A DNA stretch of 8,978 nucleotides from Bacteroidales bacterium (GTDB taxonomy: Bacteria; Bacteroidota; Bacteroidia; Bacteroidales; UBA4181), in NCBI GenBank assembly GCA_031259205.1, contig JAIRLS010000318.1, positions 1 through 8,978 on the forward strand. The letters run 5' to 3'. Both the position numbers and the translations under genes were made by a program. How positions within the stretch are numbered: position 1 is the first letter of the stretch; every line of letters starts with the position of its first letter. Below the pieces are notes generated by a model. The model did not search any database and had not been told where the DNA came from. It worked only from the letters and a program-made list of their open reading frames with translations. Of this stretch, positions 1-5,100 are shown one piece after another.

Positions 1-132
1 GGAAGTACGGCTACTGTCATTCATCCGAAAAACGCTCGCGAATATTCTCTGTCTGACTCTGTCGAACAAACTGTCAAAGAAAAACAGATTAGTCTGGAAA
101 GCGGAAAATTTAAAATAAGGTACAGGTTGTGA
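1..132 (+). CDS. C-terminal fragment of a truncated gene, possibly a glycoside hydrolase beta-sandwich end
   Basis: Reading from base 1 in frame 1 gives 43 open codons and then TGA at 130-132. The gene begins outside the window. The visible peptide starts GSTATVIHPKNARE and ends ISLESGKFKIRYRL. A stretch like 'GSTATV..P', then a charged segment, then 'I.LESGKF.IRY' at the very C-terminus, resembles the last strands of the C-terminal beta-sandwich in alpha-L-rhamnosidase-like (GH78) enzymes. That is pattern memory over a very short stretch and should be treated as a guess. The alternating hydrophobic/polar residues at the end do fit beta strands. No promoter or start can be assessed. It is followed by about 450 bases with no convincing gene, so it ends its own transcription unit. 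Confidence 0.55.
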   Translation, partial: GSTATVIHPKNAREYSLSDSVEQTVKEKQISLESGKFKIRYRL

Positions 133-258
133 ACTTCCGACTGCTGAAATATATTGACCAGAGTTGTTACTGTGACGTTAGGCAGAGCATTTTTTACCCT
201 GTCCGAACAGCAGAATCATCAAACAAAATTCGCGCTATTCTACAGCGTTGAAATATTC

Positions 259-350
259 CGGTTCATTCTTTTTCCGAGGCGCTATGGGTCAGTGGGCTGT
301 TCCATCCGTGTTTTGTTTCCCGCTTTCTTCCCATCCCTCTTAAAAGTCCT
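259..350 (+). repeat. Dispersed 92-nt repeat, copy 1
   Basis: This stretch aligns without gaps to 8743-8834 (offset 8484), with 10 differences in 92 positions, about 89% identity. Similarity weakens quickly on both sides. The shared part includes a C/T-rich block (cccgctttcttcccatcc) identical in both copies. It also includes a small stem around 'ctgt': gtggg/tccat here and atgga/tccat in copy 2. The stem differences here are G opposite T, so pairing on the + strand is kept. Read on the minus strand, a short open stretch ends at the same TAG in both copies, but most differences would change amino acids, so coding is unlikely. An intergenic interspersed element fits best. Confidence 0.8.
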
Positions 351-383
351 TTCAGGATGTTCCGCATTCTCCAAAGCGCCTTC

Positions 384-402
384 AGACGCACGCCGTGCGT
401 CT
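384..402. repeat. Perfect 8-bp hairpin downstream of repeat copy 1
   Basis: agacgcac / gtgcgtct with a 3-nt loop (gcc). It lies 34 nt after repeat copy 1 and is not followed by a T-run, so it is not a standard terminator. Copy 2 is also followed by GC-rich hairpins with 3-nt loops, which suggests a shared layout even though the sequences differ. Confidence 0.6.
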
Positions 403-462
403 CTACATTCGAGGTCAGAAGAATGGTTTTTCATAGCGCCTCAATAAAAGAATCAACCAAAA

Positions 463-504
463 CTTCGTGCCTTTGTGTTTAAAAAAACCGCAAAGTCGCC
501 GAAG
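463..504 (+). other. Imperfect inverted repeat upstream of the TPR-phosphatase promoter
   Basis: cttcg-(3 nt)-ctttg at 463-475 pairs with caaag-(4 nt)-cgaag at 491-504. This gives two 5-bp stems separated by a small internal loop, with a 15-nt A-rich apical loop. It ends 24 nt before the -33 box of the following gene. It could be a regulatory site or a remnant of repetitive DNA. Its function is unknown. Confidence 0.35.
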
Positions 505-528
505 CGGTATAACGGAAAATTTCATGTA

Positions 529-562
529 TTTGTATGTAATCCGAAAAAAACATTTACCTTTG
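529..562 (+). promoter_or_regulatory. Bacteroidetes-type promoter for the TPR-SpoIIE phosphatase gene
   Basis: TTTG at 529-532 and TACCTTTG at 555-562 match the known Bacteroidetes primary-sigma consensus (TTTG, then TAnnTTTG). The spacing is 22 nt, within the usual range. Transcription would start near 567-570, leaving an untranslated leader of only about 15-18 nt before the ATG at 585. There is no Shine-Dalgarno-like sequence, which is normal in this phylum. Confidence 0.75.
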
Positions 563-584
563 CCTTCACATTATCCTGCATCAG

Positions 585-2576
585 ATGAAACGAAGCGGTA
601 TTCATATAGTGATCTTTTTGTGGGCGGGTTGTACGGCGTTTGCGTCCGGCTGGGAATCCGACTCGGCGGCGTATGCGGCGTATCGTCCGGAGGGCGGGCG
701 CGGGCCGGCAGAGGCTTTGGCCGACGCCGAAAAAGCCTTGAAAATCGCCGGGAAAGAAAACCCCGGCAAGGCGGAGATGTTCGACATTTACGAACGGCTG
801 GCGCTGGCGGCGTACGAAACGGGCAACTACGATCTGGCAATGTCGTATTTCCTCGAAACGCTGGATTATCTCTCTTCCGTCGAAGAAGGACGGCAGGCCG
901 TGGTGTACAACCATATCGGGAACATCGCTTTCCGGCAGGGAAAATACGATATTGCCATGGAATATTTTCCCAAAGCCCTGCAAATACGTGAAAAGATGAA
1001 CGACATCGACGGGGAGGCTTCGGCCTGCCTGAACATCGGTTCGGTGCTCCAGAGGGACGGCAAATACGAACAGGCGGAGGCGCAATACAAGCGAAGCCTG
1101 TCCCTGTATGAAAAAACCGGCTACCAGCGCGGGCAGGTGGACTGTTACAATAATCTGGGCGCATTGGCCGCGGAGCTGGAACGTCCGGAAGAAGCCCTGG
1201 AATACTACCGTTTGAGCGGGGAAAAATGCCTCCCGATGAAACTGCCGGAATTGCTGGCCGACGTTTACAACAACACCGGCACTATCTATCATTACATGAA
1301 CGAACCCGACAGTGCGGAACATTATTACCGGAAAGCGCTGGCGCTGTTGCAACCGCTTTCCGGAGTGCGGCAGCGCCTCGCCGAATCATACTGCTATTTC
1401 GGGCAGTTCTTTGAAGAAACCAACCGCAAAGATTCGGCCATATCCTACTACTCCAAAGCCATCGACGAAGGGCAAGCGGTGAATCTGCCCGACGTACTGC
1501 AACGGGCGCTGGAAAAACGCAGCCGGCTGCATGTCGAAAAAAAACGCTACCAGAACGCCTACGAGGATTATGTCCGCTACAAAGCCGCCTCCGACCTGCT
1601 GAACGACCCCGAGCGCACAAGGCATTTCACCGAACAGTACATGCAGTACCTCTTTGACAAGGTGCATCAGGAACAACTGTCGCGCAACCGCATACAGGGC
1701 ATCTTCAACATAGCGCTGATAGTGATCCTTGTCCTCACCGGCGTGCTGCTTTTCGTGCTGTTTCGCAGCAACCGGCGAAAGGCGAGGGACAACCGGCTGC
1801 TGGCGGAACAGAAGCGGGAAATCACCGAAAGCATCGAATGTGCGGAAAATATCCAGAAAGCTACCCTGCCGGCAGCCGACTACATGAACAGGATATGGCG
1901 CGACCGCTATTTCATCTTCTACAAACCGCTCAAAACGGTCAGCGGCGACTTCTACTGGATGATGCGGAAAGGACGGTACATCGTGGTGGCCGTCGCCGAC
2001 TGCACGGGACACGGCGTGCAGGGCGCTTTCGTCAGCATGCTGGGCATCTCCTCGCTGAACAAGATCATGGGCAATATCGACATACCCGACGCCGCCGGAA
2101 TCCTCAACCGGCTGAGAACAGAAATAGTGCATCTGCTGAATCCCGAAGGCACCGACGGACGACGGAGGGAAGGGATGGACATCGCACTCGCCGTTATCGA
2201 CGAAGAACAGCGAGAAATAGAGTTCGCAGGCGCCAATAACCCGCTCTACCTGATACGCCGGCACGAACTGCTCAAAATGGAAGCCTCGCACATGCCCGTA
2301 GGACTGCACGAACACATCGACGTATCCTTCGTGGCCACCAAAACACATTACCTGCCGGACGACATGATCTACCTCTTCTCGGACGGATTCATCGACCAGT
2401 TCGGCGAAACAGCCGGAAAAAGATACCTCTCCGGACGACTGAAAAAATTCCTGGCTTCCATCGACCACATGACCCCGGCGCAACAGGCCGACATGCTCGA
2501 ACGGGAACATCTGGCTTGGAAAGGCAACCTCCAGCAAACGGACGACATCCTCGTGATGGGTATCCGCTTAACATGA
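585..2576 (+). CDS. TPR sensor / SpoIIE-type PP2C serine phosphatase, membrane-anchored
   Basis: This 663-residue protein has a clear order. An N-terminal export signal (residues 1-20, possible cleavage after AFA; a weak lipobox-like LWAGC at 12-16 is an alternative) is followed by about six or seven tetratricopeptide repeats (about 65-340). One membrane helix follows at about 373-392, then a short coiled, charged linker and a SpoIIE/PP2C domain (about 425-662). The metal-binding motifs of the PP2C fold are present: SGDFYW (D455), ADCTGHG (D472), FSDGF (D600) and the terminal DDI (D653/D654). It should therefore be an active Mn/Mg-dependent phosphatase with a periplasmic TPR input and a cytoplasmic output. 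Family members usually act on phospho-Ser/Thr of STAS-type anti-anti-sigma proteins; no such partner is in the window. The start at 585 is supported by the promoter just upstream and by the signal peptide. A 106-nt AT-rich gap separates it from the next gene. Confidence 0.9.
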   Translation: MKRSGIHIVIFLWAGCTAFASGWESDSAAYAAYRPEGGRGPAEALADAEKALKIAGKENPGKAEMFDIYERLALAAYETGNYDLAMSYFLETLDYLSSVEEGRQAVVYNHIGNIAFRQGKYDIAMEYFPKALQIREKMNDIDGEASACLNIGSVLQRDGKYEQAEAQYKRSLSLYEKTGYQRGQVDCYNNLGALAAELERPEEALEYYRLSGEKCLPMKLPELLADVYNNTGTIYHYMNEPDSAEHYYRKALALLQPLSGVRQRLAESYCYFGQFFEETNRKDSAISYYSKAIDEGQAVNLPDVLQRALEKRSRLHVEKKRYQNAYEDYVRYKAASDLLNDPERTRHFTEQYMQYLFDKVHQEQLSRNRIQGIFNIALIVILVLTGVLLFVLFRSNRRKARDNRLLAEQKREITESIECAENIQKATLPAADYMNRIWRDRYFIFYKPLKTVSGDFYWMMRKGRYIVVAVADCTGHGVQGAFVSMLGISSLNKIMGNIDIPDAAGILNRLRTEIVHLLNPEGTDGRRREGMDIALAVIDEEQREIEFAGANNPLYLIRRHELLKMEASHMPVGLHEHIDVSFVATKTHYLPDDMIYLFSDGFIDQFGETAGKRYLSGRLKKFLASIDHMTPAQQADMLEREHLAWKGNLQQTDDILVMGIRLT

Positions 2577-2658
2577 TATTTTTTCACAAAAAAATGCCGC
2601 CAAAGACAAACATAAATCATTCAGTTTACGTATACATGGATAAACATTTAAAAAAAAG

Positions 2659-2672
2659 TTTAAAATTTTAAA
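2659..2672. repeat. 14-nt AT palindrome upstream of the secreted-protein gene
   Basis: tttaaaattttaaa is a perfect palindrome ending 10 nt before the ATG at 2683. A further short inverted pair (gttta at 2624-2628, taaac at 2641-2645) lies upstream of it. In such AT-rich DNA this may be chance; an operator is possible. Confidence 0.3.
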
Positions 2673-2682
2673 AATTACCTCT

Positions 2683-3480
2683 ATGAAAGCACTTTTTATC
2701 ATCAGTTGTATGACGACCGGCTGCCTCTTTTCGGCAGCGGCACAAGAAATCGGCTCTTACAGTATTTTGAGCGTGACCGGAAAAATCATCGACAAGCAAA
2801 CCAGTCAGGAGTTGGTGATCGGGCAAAAAATCAACCTGCAAACCACCCTTCTTTTCGATATTGCCAGCGATGCAGTGGTGTTAAGCCCTTCAAAAGTAAA
2901 GTACAGGATCGCGTTGCCGGCGCAGCATGTGATGTCCTCCACGCTGGAAATACCCTCCCAGCAGGCCATCCGTCTGATGCCAACACGCCCCATCTTAGCG
3001 ACGGGAACCAGAGGGAGCGAAAGCCTGTCCGCTGACTTCTCCATCTCCTCCCTGAAAAACTATTTCGGCGCAGACACGTTCAGCGTCATCGGCAACAGCC
3101 TGAAACTGCCCATACGGGAAGCCGACGCAAAAAAAGGCTCGCTGATTGTCCGCTATGAAAAAGACGGAATAAAAGAAATACGGCTGAAAGACTTTACACT
3201 GGACAAGGCGCAACTGATCCCCGGCGGAAGCCACATCAACGAATGTTTCATCCTGATGGACGACGGGGAACAGATGCAAACGGTAACGCAAATACGCCTC
3301 TTTTTCGTCGATGAAAACCGCTTGATGAAAGAGTTTTCCGCGCTCTTCCGCGCCCTGGAAACCGAGAAAAAAGATACGCCGGAAAACCGGAAAATACTCT
3401 CACAGTACTGTACCGACGTCTACGGATGTATCGACCGGAAAAACCTGAACAGCGCCGTCGAACGCTTCTTCCGGCAATAA
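2683..3480 (+). CDS. Secreted protein of unknown function
   Basis: 265 residues. It starts with a signal peptide of about 20 residues, with likely cleavage at SAAA|QEIG, so it is predicted to be periplasmic or surface-exposed. The mature N-terminus (about 25-80: 'SVTGKIID..', 'ELVIGQKINLQTTLLFD', 'AVVLSPSK') has the rhythm of a small beta domain, loosely like FecR-type domains ('G.V ... l..G..i....L.f....a.v.l'). I infer this from the pattern and not from a firm family match. The middle is mixed, and the C-terminal 60 residues look helical with two cysteines (CTDVYGC) eight residues before a second charged helix. It lies 106 nt after the phosphatase gene and only 30 nt before the next gene, so it is probably co-transcribed with the latter. 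No classical promoter was found upstream; the gap holds a perfect 14-nt AT palindrome (2659-2672). Confidence 0.85.
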   Translation: MKALFIISCMTTGCLFSAAAQEIGSYSILSVTGKIIDKQTSQELVIGQKINLQTTLLFDIASDAVVLSPSKVKYRIALPAQHVMSSTLEIPSQQAIRLMPTRPILATGTRGSESLSADFSISSLKNYFGADTFSVIGNSLKLPIREADAKKGSLIVRYEKDGIKEIRLKDFTLDKAQLIPGGSHINECFILMDDGEQMQTVTQIRLFFVDENRLMKEFSALFRALETEKKDTPENRKILSQYCTDVYGCIDRKNLNSAVERFFRQ

Positions 3481-3510
3481 CCGATAAACCTTCTTACACT
3501 CACTCCTTTC

Positions 3511-4461
3511 ATGAAAAAATTGAAATTCCTGTTGATCGCCGCGCTGCTCGCCGGCTCATACGCAGCCTGCGGGCAGGACCTCATTGTCACCGTCACGGGC
3601 GACAGCCTGCCGTGCAAAATCATCGACGTACAGCCCGAAAGCATCTATTTCCAACTCAGCACGGAAGGGCAAGTCATTTATATTGCGCGAAAAGACGTAC
3701 GCACGCACAGGTATAACGTGCGACCGCAGCAACCGGCGGAGCCGAAGCCAACCGCCACGCAGAGGCCGGAGCAGGCGCCAAGACCGAAACCGGAACCGGT
3801 ACAAAAAACAAAACCGGAGCCGGTACAAAAACCGAAACCGGCAACCACATCAAAGCCGGCGCCGGAGCCAAAACTCCAACCGGACAGGGACAGGCGCTCT
3901 TACGGCAACGGCTATCTGGCGATTAACGCGGGAGCCGCCTCCTTCGGCTCCATCCTGCTGGGCGAGGATATGAAAATGAATGTAGACGGCCCGCCGCTCA
4001 ACCTCGGTATAGACGGCGGATGCTTCTTCGGTCAGGGGCAGTTGGGCGTGGGACTCAAAGTAAACCTCTCCGACTGCAACGTCATCATCAAACTCTATAA
4101 CTATGATTTTATCACCTTCCACGACAGGGTCATCTATGCCGGGCCTTCCTTCTACGGCAGAATCGGAAGGGGCGTGGCGGCCTTTATCTTCGACGCAAGC
4201 GTGGGAGGACTGTCATGGAAAATGTCGGAGTTCAAACTGCTGGACCCTAACGACGAAAGCCTTACCAGCTACGAGGAATATGACGACTCCTCCGGCGTAA
4301 CGGTGGCCGGCTGTCTGAGCGCAGGCCTCAATGTCATGTTCTCGCCGCATGTCGGCATGAACCTCAAGATGCAAAGCCTCATCGCAAAAGCCAAAGACGG
4401 GGAATTTACGCGGAAGATCACCAACTTCGGCGGGTCGCTGGGACTTAGTTTCAGGTTTTAA
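3511..4461 (+). CDS. Secreted protein with Pro/Lys linker and predicted outer-membrane beta-barrel
   Basis: 316 residues in three parts. First comes a signal peptide (about 1-19; cleavage near SYA|ACGQ, or lipidation at C20). A small domain follows at about 22-70, 'DLIVTVTGDSLPCKIIDVQPESIYF', and continues to 'ARKDVRTHRYN'. It matches the recurrent Bacteroidetes pattern 'D.I....GD...CKV.ev....i.y......i....V..i.y'. A Pro/Lys/Glu-rich linker (about 71-128) contains repeats of KPEPVQK[TP]. The last 185 residues alternate in glycine- and aromatic-rich strands (GYLAINAGAASFG, VIYAGPSFYGRIGRG) and end in GGSLGLSFRF. A terminal phenylalanine is the usual signature of outer-membrane barrels, and the length suits about eight strands. 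A periplasmic proline-rich linker could span toward peptidoglycan or a partner. It follows the previous gene by 30 nt and is likely in its operon. Specific function is unknown. Confidence 0.85.
   Translation: MKKLKFLLIAALLAGSYAACGQDLIVTVTGDSLPCKIIDVQPESIYFQLSTEGQVIYIARKDVRTHRYNVRPQQPAEPKPTATQRPEQAPRPKPEPVQKTKPEPVQKPKPATTSKPAPEPKLQPDRDRRSYGNGYLAINAGAASFGSILLGEDMKMNVDGPPLNLGIDGGCFFGQGQLGVGLKVNLSDCNVIIKLYNYDFITFHDRVIYAGPSFYGRIGRGVAAFIFDASVGGLSWKMSEFKLLDPNDESLTSYEEYDDSSGVTVAGCLSAGLNVMFSPHVGMNLKMQSLIAKAKDGEFTRKITNFGGSLGLSFRF
3787..3834 (+). repeat. 24-nt in-frame minisatellite coding for the Pro/Lys linker
   Basis: Two 24-nt units (3787-3810 and 3811-3834) share aaaccgga[a/g]ccggtacaaaaa, and a third partial unit begins at 3835. 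Each encodes eight residues (KPEPVQKT, then KPEPVQKP). Being in frame, copy-number changes would lengthen or shorten the linker without disrupting the protein. Confidence 0.75.
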
Positions 4462-4465
4462 ATGA

Positions 4466-4909
4466 ATGAGTATGAAAAAATGTCCCGACCATAACCGGCG
4501 CCGGCCACTCTTCAACGCTGACAGGACTGTTACACGACTAACGGCAGCATTTCCAAAATCTTTTTGGACTGTTGCACGACCGGCGGCAGCATTTCCAAAA
4601 TCTTTTTGGACTGTCGCACGACCTGCGGCAACATTTCCCGAATCGGGACGAACTGCCGCACGGCTGCGGCAACATTTCCCGAATCGGGACGAACTGTCGC
4701 ACGACCTGCGACAACATTTCCCGAGTCGGGACGAACTGTCGCACGACTTGCGACAACTTTTCCCGAATCGGGACGAACTGTCGCACGACCTGCGGCAACA
4801 TTTCCCAAGTTGGGACGAACTGCCGCACGACCTGCGGCAACATTTCCCAAGTTGGGAGACCCCACATAGCAACAAAAATGCAAGTTCCAATTCAAAAGCC
4901 TGTATGTAA
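4466..4909 (+). CDS. Doubtful ORF spanning the 42-nt repeat array
   Basis: An ATG-initiated frame of 147 residues begins 4 nt after the preceding stop and ends in TAA exactly where the predicted terminator begins. Those are the only points in favour of a gene. Most of it is repetitive: three units read like SFWTVARPAAAFPK, then the 41-nt unit shifts the reading so that later units read like DELSHDLRQHFPSR. Because the unit length is a multiple of three and nearly free of stops, several frames on both strands stay open, so openness proves little. There is no signal peptide and no known domain. A gene caller might annotate it as hypothetical; I consider the DNA or RNA repeat the more likely functional element. 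Confidence 0.22.
   Translation: MSMKKCPDHNRRRPLFNADRTVTRLTAAFPKSFWTVARPAAAFPKSFWTVARPAATFPESGRTAARLRQHFPNRDELSHDLRQHFPSRDELSHDLRQLFPNRDELSHDLRQHFPSWDELPHDLRQHFPSWETPHSNKNASSNSKACM
4526..4858 (+). repeat. Array of eight 42-nt tandem repeats, two palindromes per unit
   Basis: Units start with 'actg' at 4526, 4568, 4610, 4652, 4693, 4735, 4777 and 4819. All are 42 nt except the fourth (41 nt). Units abut directly with no spacers. Each has palindrome A, tgYcgca-(5 nt)-tgcgRca, and palindrome B, tcccga-N-tcggga or a variant. In units 3-8 the centres lie at 4621, 4642, 4662.5, 4683, 4704, 4725, 4746, 4767, 4788, 4809, 4830 and 4851. That is 21 nt apart, or 20.5 around the short unit. Units 1-2 carry a different B stem (tccaaaa-tct-ttttgga), and A is degenerate in unit 1. 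The array lies between the beta-barrel gene and a probable terminator, so a + strand transcript from the upstream operon would include it. Family unknown. Confidence 0.92.
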
Positions 4910-4938
4910 AAAACGCTTCCGCAAAAGAGGCGGTTTTT
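4908..4938 (+). terminator. Probable rho-independent terminator after the repeat array
   Basis: An A-tract (4908-4913) and cgcttc (4914-4919) face gaggcg (4927-4932) and a T-run (4934-4938). The six-pair stem includes one G:T pair and the loop is 7 nt. The A and T tracts can extend the stem past one bulged G, so it could work in both directions. It would end transcription of the 2683-4461 genes plus the array and insulate gyrB. Confidence 0.6.
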
Positions 4939-5044
4939 AAATTAAAAAAAAATCAATGCCGACAGCAGCTACGCAAACTGTCAGGTTACCAGCCTGTCAA
5001 ATCGCCGTCCAACTCCCGACTGTTGATAACCTGATGACAAAAAA

Positions 5045-5076
5045 TTTGCTGATCAGGGATAATATGAGTACCTTCG
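5045..5076 (+). promoter_or_regulatory. Probable gyrB promoter
   Basis: TTTG (5045-5048) and TACCTTCG (5069-5076) are spaced by 20 nt. The second box differs from TAnnTTTG at one position. Transcription would start near 5082, about 19 nt before the gyrB ATG. Just upstream, tcaggtta (4981-4988) and taacctga (5027-5034) form an 8-nt inverted repeat 38 nt apart, which may or may not be regulatory. Confidence 0.55.
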
Positions 5077-5100
5077 CCCTGTTTTTTAAAAGTAGAGATA

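Larger units (their letters stand above)
133..584. other. Intergenic region with a dispersed repeat, hairpins and a promoter
   Basis: I see no convincing gene here. An open frame exists from a TTG at 154 to 447, but it runs straight through the 92-nt dispersed repeat and has no recognisable protein features. In order, the region holds the repeat copy (259-350), a perfect hairpin (384-402), a second imperfect hairpin (463-504) and the promoter of the TPR-phosphatase gene (529-562). No clear rho-independent terminator for the upstream gene fragment is visible just after 132. Confidence 0.6.

Noticed and set aside
154..447. 97-residue open frame on the plus strand starting at TTG
   Set aside because: It crosses the 92-nt dispersed repeat, has no protein features, and the matching frame is not preserved in the second repeat copy.
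522..1352. 276-residue open frame on the minus strand
   Set aside because: It is antisense to the promoter and TPR region of the phosphatase gene and has no recognisable domain.
1386..2537. 383-residue open frame on the minus strand
   Set aside because: It lies entirely opposite the TPR-SpoIIE gene, whose motifs are unmistakable; this is a shadow frame of GC-rich coding DNA.
2607..2614. Minus-strand TAnnTTTG promoter box (TATGTTTG)
   Set aside because: No TTTG box at the right distance, and it would drive only antisense transcription into the phosphatase gene; likely chance in AT-rich DNA.
4495..4504. 10-nt palindrome ccggcgccgg before the array
   Set aside because: Short and isolated, and not in phase with the array; chance cannot be excluded.
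4526..4858. CRISPR array
   Set aside because: The 42-nt units abut directly, with no unique spacers between them, and no cas genes are present.
4213..4890. 225-residue open frame on the minus strand
   Set aside because: It overlaps the end of the beta-barrel gene and otherwise reads through the repeat array, where frames on both strands are open because of the 42-nt period.
5021..5029. DnaA box upstream of gyrB (TTATCAACA on the minus strand)
   Set aside because: Only one near-match with a mismatch; no cluster, no AT-rich unwinding region and no dnaA nearby, so no support for an origin.
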